Shown here: positions 1 to 8,426 of the stretch, in pieces
How positions within the stretch are numbered: position 1 is the stretch's first letter
How the letters are laid out: every line of letters starts with the position of its first letter
Notes under the pieces: model-generated
The model's database searches: none
Seen by the model: the letters and a program-made list of their open reading frames with translations, nothing else
What the model was told of the DNA's origin: nothing
Program-made: the position numbers and the translations under genes
Source of the DNA: DYHD01 sp037445375
GTDB taxonomy: Bacteria; Nitrospirota; Thermodesulfovibrionia; Thermodesulfovibrionales; Dissulfurispiraceae
DNA: 64,000 nucleotides
Direction of reading: 5' to 3'
NCBI GenBank assembly: GCA_037445375.1
Contig: JBBIKS010000006.1
Coordinates: 1-64,000, forward strand

Positions 1-84
1 TATACAGCGCCATCATATTCTATTCTTAATGGTCTTGCCATGAGAAATGTCAAAATTAAAGACCTGACGAAAGCGCAAATTTAG
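1..84 (+). CDS. 3' end of an unidentified gene
   Basis: Frame 1 is open from the first base to a TAG at 82-84, giving 27 codons that end in the residues DLTKAQI. The gene starts outside the window. The fragment is too short to assign a family, and it could be a chance open frame. It lies 45 bp ahead of the lipoprotein gene on the same strand. Confidence 0.35.
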   Translation, partial: YTAPSYSILNGLAMRNVKIKDLTKAQI

Positions 85-129
85 AAGGTTTCCTTAATAA
101 AATTGCTCAATTTAGGTTATAATAATAAT

Positions 130-813
130 ATGATTAGAAGGTTTGGTTTAATAATTTTATTACCAGTTTTACTCATCTTTTTAATTACATCCTGCGCCCC
201 GCGGCATATTGAGAAGCCTTCGTTTGCTGATGCGGATTTGAATAAGCTTCTTGATGCAATGTCAGATGTCTCGGCTATAGAGGCGGTTATATCTATGGAA
301 TATGAGAAACAGCACAATCTAATGCGGGGGGATGCATCATTGGCTATTTCCGAAAATCAAATCGATCTTAAGGTATATTATTTGGGTTTTTTAGCAGGTT
401 ATCTCAAGGAAAACAATGGTGTAGTTGAATCATCTCAGAAACTTGATAAAAACAAAAGCACACTACTCATAGATGGATTGAAAAACAGCTTTTTATGGTG
501 GAAGATTAAGGATTATAATGTCACTGATGAAGGAGAATTTTATACACTTAAAAATTACAATCGTAAAATACTTGTTGATAAAAAGACTTTGCTCCCGGTT
601 CAGCAAACGATGGAGCTTTATAACGGAGATGAATTAAAGATAATATATAACTCGCCCGCGAAAGTTGAGCAAACTGACTCAGGTGATAAAAGACTTTCTT
701 CTATTGGTTTATGGTATCAATCTGGCATGAGGATAGAATTAAATAATCATTTGCTTAAGATACAGATTAAGTCCTATAGTATAATCTCAAAATCTGTTCT
801 TGCCCCTGACTAA
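130..813 (+). CDS. Putative outer-membrane lipoprotein, DUF4292-like
   Basis: A 227-residue protein with a hydrophobic N-terminal segment ending in a lipobox (LITSC), so it should be exported, lipidated on that Cys (about residue 22) and anchored in a membrane. The rest is beta-rich, with the look of LolA/LolB- or DUF4292-like lipoproteins; this resemblance is weak. A TTG nine codons upstream (103) is in frame, but the ATG at 130 places the signal peptide at the protein start. No clear Shine-Dalgarno site precedes it. The sequence just upstream (about 98-120) resembles the end of the dispersed GCTCAATTTAGG repeat. The beta-propeller gene follows 36 bp later and may be cotranscribed. Confidence 0.6.
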   Translation: MIRRFGLIILLPVLLIFLITSCAPRHIEKPSFADADLNKLLDAMSDVSAIEAVISMEYEKQHNLMRGDASLAISENQIDLKVYYLGFLAGYLKENNGVVESSQKLDKNKSTLLIDGLKNSFLWWKIKDYNVTDEGEFYTLKNYNRKILVDKKTLLPVQQTMELYNGDELKIIYNSPAKVEQTDSGDKRLSSIGLWYQSGMRIELNNHLLKIQIKSYSIISKSVLAPD

Positions 814-849
814 AAAAATCTTTTAAAGCTATTTCGAGGAGATGTCTAA

Positions 850-2223
850 ATGACAAGAAGCATAGTATCTGAGACATTGCTTGCCTCAGTTGATTTTAAT
901 TCTTGGATAGAAAACACCTTTACTATTAGTTCAGATAACAAAAGGATTGCATATCTTTCGAAGGACAAAAGAAAGTTTTTTGCAGTTATTGACGGTATAG
1001 AAGGCAAAAGGTATGACTACATTGCTCATGACAGCTTCGCTTTTAGCCAGAATGGTGAAAATATTGCCTATATTGCGGAATCTGATAACAAGTATTTTGT
1101 TGTTGTTAATAGAGATGAAGGCAAACATTATGAAGATATTGGCAAAGGCTCTCTAACATTCAGTCCGGACGGTAAAAGGTTTGCTTATGTTGTAAAAGAA
1201 AACAATAAATGCTTTGCTGTAATAGACGGTGAAGAAAAAAAACATTATGAAGATATTGGCAAGGGCGCACCGACTTTTAGCCCTGACGGAAGGAGGGTAG
1301 CATATATAGCCTTATCTGGTAACCAATGCTTTGTTGTTGTTGATGATGAAGAAAAGAATTTATATGACAACATCAGGGATGGAAGTCTTACTTTCAGTCC
1401 GAACAGCGAGAGGTTTGCCTATGTTGCATATTCAGGTAAATATTCTTTTGTGGTTTTGGACGATAAAGAAGGACGACAATATGATGACATAAGAGACGGC
1501 AGGCTTATATTCAGCCCTAATAGTAAACATTTGGCACATATTTCTTTAATTGGTAATTCTTGCTCTGTCATTTTAGATGGTAGTATGGGAAAGCCTTTCC
1601 GCAGTATTGATAAAGAAAGTATAACCTTCAGCGCAGATAGCAAAAGATTCGCCTATGCTGCCTTGCAAGGCAATGCATGTTTAGTGGTCGTTGATGGTAT
1701 AGAAAAAAAGCTTTTTGCCGGCATCGGTGGAGGTACGCCTGTTTTCAGCCCTGATAACAAACAGGTTGCTTATGTCGGCAAGATCAATAATAAATGTTAT
1801 TTGGTTCTCAATGATGAACTGGTTAAAGTGCACGATGACATTATAAAAGACACCCTTATCTTCAGCCCTGATAATGAAAGAATCGCCTATGTTGCAATAG
1901 CACGTGGTAAATGGTTTTCAAGCGATAAATGTTTTGCAGTAGTGGATGGAGAGGCAGAAAAAATCTATGATGATATTAGAGACGGCACCCTTATTTTTAG
2001 TCCAGACAGCAACAAAACAGCATATATAGCGCGTCTAAAGGAAAAATATTATGTGGTAATGGATCGGGAAGAAGGAATTCTATATGATAATATAGTCCTG
2101 ACTTATCGCCGAAAAAATAATAAACTCATTACAAGCGGGTTTTCTTTTACCCAATCTGGAAATCTGCAATATTTTGTTTTCAAAGGCAAAGATCTTTATC
2201 GAATAGAGGAAAAAAACCAATAA
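850..2223 (+). CDS. WD40-like (PD40/TolB-type) beta-propeller protein
   Basis: 457 residues made of about eleven degenerate repeats of roughly 40 residues, each beginning with a motif such as FSPDGKRFAYV and continuing with a strand like CFAVIDG and a KxYDDI segment. The motif is that of WD40-like PD40 repeats found in TolB-type propellers. No signal peptide or membrane segment is visible, so the protein is probably cytoplasmic; binding partner and substrate are unknown. A GAGGAG site lies just upstream of the ATG. The gene ends 15 bp from the convergent mrdA stop. The near-identical blades suggest recent duplication inside the gene. Confidence 0.75.
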   Translation: MTRSIVSETLLASVDFNSWIENTFTISSDNKRIAYLSKDKRKFFAVIDGIEGKRYDYIAHDSFAFSQNGENIAYIAESDNKYFVVVNRDEGKHYEDIGKGSLTFSPDGKRFAYVVKENNKCFAVIDGEEKKHYEDIGKGAPTFSPDGRRVAYIALSGNQCFVVVDDEEKNLYDNIRDGSLTFSPNSERFAYVAYSGKYSFVVLDDKEGRQYDDIRDGRLIFSPNSKHLAHISLIGNSCSVILDGSMGKPFRSIDKESITFSADSKRFAYAALQGNACLVVVDGIEKKLFAGIGGGTPVFSPDNKQVAYVGKINNKCYLVLNDELVKVHDDIIKDTLIFSPDNERIAYVAIARGKWFSSDKCFAVVDGEAEKIYDDIRDGTLIFSPDSNKTAYIARLKEKYYVVMDREEGILYDNIVLTYRRKNNKLITSGFSFTQSGNLQYFVFKGKDLYRIEEKNQ

Positions 2224-2238
2224 TGTTGAAAGAATTGC

Positions 2239-3984
2239 TTATAATTCAGGCCTTTTATTTTTGCTCGAGAAATATGCCTCAATTGCCTTCTTTGCTATTG
2301 GCGCGGCTGTCGCCCCTCCGCTTCCGCCATGTTCCACAAAGACTGAAACAGCTATTTCGGGTTTATCCACAGGAGCGTACGCAACAAACCAAGCGTGATC
2401 CATAAACCTTTCACCTGAAACCTTTTTCCCCTTGCTGACAACCTGTGCAGTGCCTGTCTTCCCTGCGATATTTATTATGAAAGACCTTGAACCTTGAGCC
2501 GTCCCATTTGGTTCATTAACTACTCCCGAAAGTGCATTTCTTACAATACGGATGGTTTCAGGTTTGATATTGAGCCTTTCAAGAGGTTTATGGTTTCCCA
2601 TTGTAAAGGTAGGCTTATATATATGACCACCATTGGCGAAGGTGGCTGTCATCATAGCTGCCTGAATAGGCGTCATTGTAATAAATCCTTGACCTATAGC
2701 AGAAATGAATGTGTCTCCTAAATACCATGGATGTTTTATTTTTTCGTTTTTCCATTGAGCATTCGGGATTAACCCCTTTTTCTCTTTTAATGGTGTTATT
2801 TCAACGCCGGTTTCCCGCCCAAGCCCAAATAAGACGGCGTATTTATAAATCTTATCAATCCCCAATCTCTTGCCGATCTCATAAAAATATACATCGCATG
2901 ATTCCACAATAGCCTTGTGCATATCAACACTGCCATGACCACCCTTCTTCCAACAGCCGAAAGTCCATTTGCCGTAATTAAGACCACCAGTGCAGTTAAT
3001 TTTGGTATGAGGGTCTATCACACCTTCTTCAAGTGCAGCAATTGCAGTTATTATTTTAAAAATCGAACCCGGAGGATACTGGCTTTGTATTGCTCTATTA
3101 AGCATTGGTTTTTTTTTGTCGTAAATAATTGACCCCCATTCCTTAGGGCTTATACCCCTTGAGAAAACATTTGGGTCAAAGGATGGCAGGCTTACCATGG
3201 CAAGAATTTCCCCAGAGTCGGGCTTAATTGCCACTAAAGCTCCATTTTTATTGGCAAATGCATCTTCTGCCGCCTTTTGGACATTAATGTCAATGCTTAA
3301 CCTTAAATCCTTTCCCATTTCCGAGTTTATTTCTTGAAGCATTTTCAATTCCCTTCCGATAGCATCAACCTCAATAACCCTTTTACCTGATAGACCCCTT
3401 AGATATTTGTCGAACAACTTCTCAATTCCCCATTGACCTGTAAATGCATCGGGGGGCAGATGTCTTAAATCAGGGTCATCCAATTGTAGAGGATTAATTT
3501 TTCCAAGATAACCAATAACATGCGAAGCTACTCTCCCGTAAAGATATTCCCGTGAAACTTCTGTTTCTATAAAAAGTCCCGGAAAATCTGACTTTCTTGA
3601 TTCTATACGAGCTATTTCTATAAAACTCAATCCTTGCTTGAGTTTTATCGGAATAAAAGGACTAATATTTTTTTTAAATTTTTGTTCCATTTCTTTAGAG
3701 TCTATACCGATAAGCTTTGAGATACCGTTTATGTCAGGGTAGTTATGTTTGTCTAAAACTATTGATACACTGAAAAATGGTATATTTTTAACGAGGGCAT
3801 TACCTGCTCTATCATATATAATACCCCTTGCAGCAGGTGTCTTTAATATCCTAAGTCTATTGTCTTCAGACATTTTCTTATATTTCCTGCCCTCAATAAT
3901 TTGGAGCTGCCATAATCGGAGGCATATTATCAGCAAAAGACCGATTATAATATAGAAGCCTATATTTGCACTTTTTTGAATCAT
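2239..3984 (-). CDS. mrdA: Penicillin-binding protein 2 (peptidoglycan transpeptidase)
   Basis: A 581-residue class B PBP that crosslinks peptidoglycan during cell elongation. One N-terminal membrane helix (about residues 8-28) is followed by the PBP dimerization domain (about 45-210) and the transpeptidase domain. Catalytic motifs are all present: SIFK (Ser307, Lys310), SCD (362-364) and KTG (509-511). It starts 2 bp after mreD on the same strand, so it closes an mreB-mreC-mreD-mrdA operon. The usual next gene, rodA, is absent; a convergent gene lies there instead, so RodA must be encoded elsewhere. Confidence 0.95.
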   Translation of the reverse strand: MIQKSANIGFYIIIGLLLIICLRLWQLQIIEGRKYKKMSEDNRLRILKTPAARGIIYDRAGNALVKNIPFFSVSIVLDKHNYPDINGISKLIGIDSKEMEQKFKKNISPFIPIKLKQGLSFIEIARIESRKSDFPGLFIETEVSREYLYGRVASHVIGYLGKINPLQLDDPDLRHLPPDAFTGQWGIEKLFDKYLRGLSGKRVIEVDAIGRELKMLQEINSEMGKDLRLSIDINVQKAAEDAFANKNGALVAIKPDSGEILAMVSLPSFDPNVFSRGISPKEWGSIIYDKKKPMLNRAIQSQYPPGSIFKIITAIAALEEGVIDPHTKINCTGGLNYGKWTFGCWKKGGHGSVDMHKAIVESCDVYFYEIGKRLGIDKIYKYAVLFGLGRETGVEITPLKEKKGLIPNAQWKNEKIKHPWYLGDTFISAIGQGFITMTPIQAAMMTATFANGGHIYKPTFTMGNHKPLERLNIKPETIRIVRNALSGVVNEPNGTAQGSRSFIINIAGKTGTAQVVSKGKKVSGERFMDHAWFVAYAPVDKPEIAVSVFVEHGGSGGATAAPIAKKAIEAYFSSKNKRPEL

Positions 3985-3986
3985 AT

Positions 3987-4478
3987 TTATTTGTTTTCAG
4001 TAGGCTTTAATAATATGCCGAAAGGCATGTTTATCAATGCTTGAAGAAGAATCATCTGCACAACATAATAAATGCTTATCCTAATATCATTGAAGATTAT
4101 CCTTAAAATAATCTGCATTAACCCATCAAATATCGTAAGGAAGAAAATTACAATAATACCCAATATAGTAGTCCATTTGAAAAAGACACTTCCAAACAAT
4201 ACGGCACTGAAAAAACCGACCAGTCCTTTGCTTAGACAAGACGGACCAACTATTGAACCTGATATTATATCGTCTAAAATACCGATTGAAGCTCCAAAAA
4301 CGGCACCTTTGATTTCCCATTCACTGGCTGGGAATTCTTCCTTTTTGGTTGTCTTTTTGGCGATATGTAGAACAAAGGCATAAACGACTAGAATATTAAA
4401 ATTTAACGGGTATCCGAATGCGGATATCTGACTCTGTAATGTGAAGGCAAAAAAGATAAATATAAGCCACTTTATCAC
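3987..4478 (-). CDS. mreD: Rod shape-determining protein MreD
   Basis: A 163-residue very hydrophobic protein with about five predicted membrane helices, of the usual MreD size. MreD is an inner-membrane part of the elongasome that links MreB and MreC to the RodA/PBP2 synthase. Sequence conservation is low, as is normal for MreD, so the call rests on size, topology and position between mreC and mrdA. The gap to mreC is 130 bp, longer than typical within this operon, and I see no gene in it. Confidence 0.85.
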   Translation of the reverse strand: MIKWLIFIFFAFTLQSQISAFGYPLNFNILVVYAFVLHIAKKTTKKEEFPASEWEIKGAVFGASIGILDDIISGSIVGPSCLSKGLVGFFSAVLFGSVFFKWTTILGIIVIFFLTIFDGLMQIILRIIFNDIRISIYYVVQMILLQALINMPFGILLKPTENK

Positions 4479-4608
4479 AGATTTTAGCCACCAATCATCA
4501 GATAAATACTCCAGACTAAAAAACTTCTTTTAATTTTAGGTTTAATTTTCATTTTGCTATGATCAAATTCTATAAAGAGTATATCTGGAGAGGTTACGCA
4601 CTTTCTAT

Positions 4609-5397
4609 CTATTTTTTATCACTGTATGGTTTTAGAATAAGAACCTCTTCAATCTTCGCGTCTGACTGAAAAGGCATCACTTCAAGATATTGAAAAAAAT
4701 CTGTACGCTCTGCTCCTATGTAGCTAACGATACCAACAAAGATACCGGGAGGGAATATTCCATCAAGCCCTGATGTTATGACAAGTTCATCCTTTTGAAC
4801 AGGTTCCCCAGGTGGTATGTATTTAAGCAGACAGTAACTACGTCCTGTGCCAGAAACGATTCCCTCATGTCTGCTGTTTTGCAGTCTAACCGCAACAGAG
4901 AAATTAGGGTCTTTCAAAAGTATTATCTCAGAATAATTATCTCTTACAGTATGAATTTTACCCACAAGACCATTAGCAGTAATTACTGCCATATCCTTCT
5001 TTATATTATCTTCTTTGCCTTTGTCGATTATCATTGTATTGAATAATCTGTCATAACCTCTTGCAATCGGCCTTGCAGTTGTAAAAAAAATAAGGCTGTT
5101 TTCTTTCAAAGCAAGAATATTTTTTAATCTCTTATTTTCAAGCATAATTTCACTATATATCTGCCTCTCGATCTTAAGTTCGGCTAACTGTCTTTTGATA
5201 TCCTCATTTTCTTTGATCGAACTGTAAAGGTTAGTAAAAGTTTTATGAATATATGAAGTTGTTAGATTAAATGTATCAAGAGGATATAGCAATATTTCAT
5301 TTAATAGTGAATGGCTTTTCTTTTGATATGATAAGATGAAAAGTGCAATAAATAAAAGAAGAATCAAGATTGTGAATCTTCTTCTGTTTTTAAGCAT
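4609..5397 (-). CDS. mreC: Rod shape-determining protein MreC
   Basis: 262 residues: an N-terminal membrane helix (about residues 8-24), a coiled-coil stretch (about 55-95), then the periplasmic beta-barrel MreC domain. Conserved MreC pieces include the segment around VGKIHTV and the SGLDGIFPPGIFVG region. MreC scaffolds the elongasome and activates PBP2 in the periplasm. It lies 165 bp downstream of mreB and 130 bp upstream of mreD. Length is in the normal range. Confidence 0.93.
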   Translation of the reverse strand: MLKNRRRFTILILLLFIALFILSYQKKSHSLLNEILLYPLDTFNLTTSYIHKTFTNLYSSIKENEDIKRQLAELKIERQIYSEIMLENKRLKNILALKENSLIFFTTARPIARGYDRLFNTMIIDKGKEDNIKKDMAVITANGLVGKIHTVRDNYSEIILLKDPNFSVAVRLQNSRHEGIVSGTGRSYCLLKYIPPGEPVQKDELVITSGLDGIFPPGIFVGIVSYIGAERTDFFQYLEVMPFQSDAKIEEVLILKPYSDKK

Positions 5398-5562
5398 AGT
5401 CTTTCCTACGTTCTCAAATTTTTTAGGTTATTTGATGTTTTAAAAAAGCCTTATGACAAAATAAAAATGTTATATGTTAAGACATTTGATTGCTGCACGC
5501 AATTCGGAGATGAAAAACAGGCAATATATTTTATTCAAATAAATATGCTTTTTAAAATTTAA

Positions 5563-6594
5563 TTAATTTGTAGCTAATGCAACTCGCCTAAGAAGGTCTA
5601 ACTTATCAAGCATGATGCCGCAGCCCCTCACAACAGCAGTAAGGGGATCATCAGGAAGAACTACGGGAACTCCGGTATGCTCCTTAATAAGAACATCAAG
5701 ACCTTTCAGCAAGGCTCCGCCTCCTGCCAAAACAATTCCTCTATCAACAATATCCGCACCAAGTTCTGGAGGGGTGTTTTCGAGGGTAACTTTTATTGTA
5801 TCGAGAATCAGATTTACACTCTCCTGAAGTGCTTCTCTTATCTCAGAGTCAACCACACTAATTCCCTTAGGAATGCCGGATATAAGGTCTCTTCCCTTTA
5901 CCTCCATTGATTCAGTCTTACCGAGGGGGCATGCAGAGCCAATCTCAATTTTAATTTTTTCAGCAGTCCTCTCTCCGATCAGTAGGTTGTATTTACGCTT
6001 AATGTAAGCCATGATTGCCTCATCCATCTTATCGCCGCCGACCCTCACAGCTTTGCTGTAAACGATCCCATCAATAGAGATCACAGCAACATCAGTGGTT
6101 CCACCGCCGATATCTACGATCATATTGCCGGAAGGCTCTCCGACTGGCAACCCAACCCCAACCGCAGCCGCCATAGGTTCTTCAATGAGATAGACCTCTC
6201 TTGCGCCTGATGCGCTCGCTGCATCCTTTACCGCCCTTTGTTCAACCTGAGTAATTCCTGAAGGAACTCCAATTATAACCCTCGGCGAGACAAAGCTCCT
6301 TCTATTATGTGCCTTCTTGATGAAGTATTTCAGCATCTCTTCTGTTGCATCAAAGTCGGCAATAACGCCGTCCTTCATTGGTCTTATGCTGATAATATTT
6401 GCTGGGGTCTTTCCCAGCATCTCCTTTGCTTCAAGCCCTACAGCAACAGGCTTCTTATTATCTCTCCTGAGCACAACAACAGACGGTTCATTGCATATTA
6501 TGCCCTTCCCTTTAATATAAACAAGTGTATTTGCAGTGCCAAGATCTATAGCAAGGTCATTAGAAAACGCTCCTAACAGCTTTTGAAATAACAC
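5563..6594 (-). CDS. mreB: Actin-like cell shape protein MreB
   Basis: 343 residues, the usual MreB length. It is an actin-fold ATPase that forms membrane-bound filaments and directs side-wall peptidoglycan synthesis. Visible motifs are phosphate 1 DLGTANTLVY near residue 17, phosphate 2 DIGGGTTDVAV near 165, and the adenosine-binding GGGALLKGL near 290. The start codon is GTG at 6592-6594, backed by a strong GGAGG seven bases upstream; the first residues MLFQKLLGAFSNDLAIDLGT match the family. It is the first gene of the shape operon. The 600-bp divergent region to the cold-shock gene should hold its promoter. Confidence 0.97.
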   Translation of the reverse strand: MLFQKLLGAFSNDLAIDLGTANTLVYIKGKGIICNEPSVVVLRRDNKKPVAVGLEAKEMLGKTPANIISIRPMKDGVIADFDATEEMLKYFIKKAHNRRSFVSPRVIIGVPSGITQVEQRAVKDAASASGAREVYLIEEPMAAAVGVGLPVGEPSGNMIVDIGGGTTDVAVISIDGIVYSKAVRVGGDKMDEAIMAYIKRKYNLLIGERTAEKIKIEIGSACPLGKTESMEVKGRDLISGIPKGISVVDSEIREALQESVNLILDTIKVTLENTPPELGADIVDRGIVLAGGGALLKGLDVLIKEHTGVPVVLPDDPLTAVVRGCGIMLDKLDLLRRVALATN

Positions 6595-6842
6595 TTTTAT
6601 CCTCCACTATTTGTTCTAAATAATAAAATTAAATTATCTTCCGCAACCGAATACATTCTAATTTATCCAAATAATATTCTACATTACAAATATACTTAAT
6701 GGCAAAGATAAATTAGGTTTTTTCTTATTTCAAGTTGGCAAAGATTAGCCCTTGATGGGAAGGTGTTGTAAACAATGAGTTTTTATCACCTTTAAAAAAC
6801 CCTATTTAATACCGCATTATTCCAAAATCTAAGGACATTAAA

Positions 6843-6878
6843 ACCCTAATAGACTATCAAACGGTAGGGTCTTTTTTC
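6843..6878 (+). terminator. Hairpin with U-run in the mreB-csp intergenic region
   Basis: ACCCTA (6844-6849) pairs with TAGGGT (6866-6871) and is followed by CTTTTTT, the shape of an intrinsic terminator on the plus strand. No plus-strand gene lies between 6595 and this point, so it may end a short untranslated RNA or be chance. The rest of 6595-7060 holds no gene I can recognise. Confidence 0.4.
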
Positions 6879-7060
6879 AAGAAAAAGCTAATAACCAGAA
6901 TCTACATTTAAATTTTTCCATGCCTTGTTTTGTCTGTTATTGCTGGAACGTCATGAACAAAGCGAAGTAACAGTTAGTGCCAATCTGCTTGATAAACCGC
7001 AAAAAACTGCCCAATTTATTGAACATTAACAAAGTCAGTATTAGCCCTTTACAAATAAGG

Positions 7061-7090
7061 TTGACGGACTGCAAGGTAAAATGCTATAAT
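7061..7090 (+). promoter_or_regulatory. Sigma70-type promoter of the cold-shock gene
   Basis: TTGACG (7061-7066) and a perfect TATAAT (7085-7090) are separated by 18 bp. Transcription would begin near 7097, leaving a leader of about 110 nt before the cold-shock start codon. This is the best consensus promoter I see in the window. Confidence 0.75.
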
Positions 7091-7126
7091 TTTATTAATA
7101 ATTTTAGAAGTTTTTGCACTGCACGA

Positions 7127-7161
7127 GGCTACAAAGACTTTTTGACTTTGTGGCTTTTTTT
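7127..7161 (+). promoter_or_regulatory. Attenuator-like hairpin in the cold-shock leader
   Basis: Between promoter and start codon, GGCTACAAAGAC (7127-7138) pairs with GACTTTGTGGCT (7144-7155) with one wobble and one inner mismatch, closing a TTTTT loop, and a run of T follows directly. This is an intrinsic-terminator shape inside the leader, so the gene may be controlled by conditional read-through. Cold-shock leaders are known to switch structure with temperature; that role here is inference. Confidence 0.55.
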
Positions 7162-7206
7162 ATTTATGGCTTCTGATATTTAGGTCTTAAAAGAAGGAGG
7201 TAAAAA

Positions 7207-7407
7207 ATGGAACAGGGAACAGTGAAGTGGTTCAACGACAGCAAAGGTTTTGGCTTTGTTACAAGTGAAAGCGGAAGTGATGTGTTTGTTCATCATACAT
7301 CAATTCAAGGCAATGGCTTCAAAAGTCTCGCCGAAGGCGACAAGGTCAGCTTTGATACCGAGAAAGGCCCGAAAGGTCCTAAGGCGATCAATGTAGTGAA
7401 ACTGTAA
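7207..7407 (+). CDS. cspA: Cold-shock protein, CspA family
   Basis: 66 residues, the standard length of a single cold-shock domain. Both nucleic-acid-binding motifs are present: RNP1 KGFGFV (residues 14-19) and RNP2 VFVHH (about 27-31). Such proteins bind single-stranded RNA or DNA and melt RNA structures in the cytoplasm. A strong GAAGGAGG Shine-Dalgarno site (7193-7200) fixes the start. It has its own promoter and a structured leader; a hairpin follows the stop codon. Confidence 0.95.
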   Translation: MEQGTVKWFNDSKGFGFVTSESGSDVFVHHTSIQGNGFKSLAEGDKVSFDTEKGPKGPKAINVVKL

Positions 7408-7418
7408 TTTGGTTTAAA

Positions 7419-7449
7419 AAGGTGTCCCTCCCTTGCGGATGGGCACCTT
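7419..7449 (+). terminator. Hairpin after the cold-shock gene
   Basis: AAGGTGTCC pairs with GGGCACCTT (9 bp with one G-U pair). The U-run after it is poor (GATTT), so it may end transcription only partly or stabilise the cold-shock mRNA 3' end. The next gene starts 14 bp later. Confidence 0.5.
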
Positions 7450-7462
7450 GATTTGGAGAGAT

Positions 7463-7822
7463 ATGAATTATAGAAAAAATCCTATCATGATGGAGAGATC
7501 GCAGAAGAGAATTGATGCAAAAACAATTGCTGCTCAATACCCAGAGGTTTTGAACATTGTAGTCAACATGACTTATAGCCAGAGAGGAATAAGAAATGGG
7601 TTGATAAGAACAATGCATTATTCTCCGAACAGTTATGCTTTTTTCTATGTAAACTGTCTAAGCAAGGAATGCAGTGATGGTGGATTCGATTTTAGTCAGG
7701 TTATTGCATCAATGATCAGAAACCACAAAGAAGCTGCCACCGGAACACTTAGTTGTGAAGACAGTGACCTTTCTAATGACCACGCTGGTATTGTCTATGA
7801 AGTTTCAATTAAGTATGTTTAA
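7463..7822 (+). CDS. Hypothetical protein downstream of cspA
   Basis: 120 codons, no family I recognise. The protein is soluble, with a basic N-terminal third and three Cys residues in the second half (NCLSKEC, LSCED). The ATG at 7463 has a GGAGAG site immediately upstream; a GTG-type frame extension to 7433 overlaps the hairpin and is less likely. It is probably cotranscribed with the cold-shock gene when the intervening hairpin is read through. Confidence 0.6.
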   Translation: MNYRKNPIMMERSQKRIDAKTIAAQYPEVLNIVVNMTYSQRGIRNGLIRTMHYSPNSYAFFYVNCLSKECSDGGFDFSQVIASMIRNHKEAATGTLSCEDSDLSNDHAGIVYEVSIKYV

Positions 7823-8118
7823 GAGCGTTGAGACTTTTGAGTAATACCGAGTTTGCTCGCCCCCAGAGCGAATCTCATCGCAGTCAACAGCAAGCAAGAA
7901 CAGCACATCTCAGCCCCCGTTTTGTAGTTCCCCAAGATGGACATAAGAGAATCCTTGATCGCGGTAATAGACATGTCATTTCTGCTTCAAACCGCAAACC
8001 AAAGTTTACAACTAAAACAAATAGAAGGTGCGATTTTCTTTAGCCTGAATAATGCATTTAAATCTAAAAGAGCAGGCATGGATAAACCGAAAAACCTTTG
8101 TCCTGAAACACCTTGAAC

Positions 8119-8185
8119 ATGCAATGCTGCAATCCCTGATTGAATAGTCTTATACTACTCAAATATGCGGATTGCAGCATTGCAT
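8119..8185. repeat. 17-bp perfect inverted repeat in a gene-free stretch
   Basis: ATGCAATGCTGCAATCC (8119-8135) is followed after 33 bp by its exact reverse complement (8169-8185). A smaller hairpin, ACAGGCA/TGCCTGT, lies at 8331-8350. The stretch 7823-8426 contains no convincing gene, so these palindromes are what it holds; they could be a remnant of a small mobile element or a stable RNA structure. Confidence 0.6.
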
Positions 8186-8426
8186 AAAGATAATCCTGTT
8201 GAATACAAAGGATTAGAGGGTATTTATGCATGCTGCATAGAAATCTAATCACATGTTTCGGGTTAATTACCATTGTCATGCTATTGGTTTCCTCATGTAT
8301 TTTTTGAATATCATTGATTAGGAAGCCTTAACAGGCAATTGACTGCCTGTCTCAAATAGGTAAGGGTGATGGTAAACGACTGCTATGCATGTGAAAGATA
8401 TACTTGTTGTGGCATTAATAAATTAT

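Noticed and set aside
2223..2405. Frame of 60 codons after the beta-propeller gene
   Set aside because: It lies on the opposite strand inside mrdA and has no ribosome site.
7819..7974. 52-codon minus-strand frame overlapping the hypothetical gene end
   Set aside because: No family match, weak ribosome site and overlap with the end of a more plausible plus-strand gene.
7828..8043. 71-codon plus-strand frame
   Set aside because: Composition is random, no ribosome site, no family resemblance.
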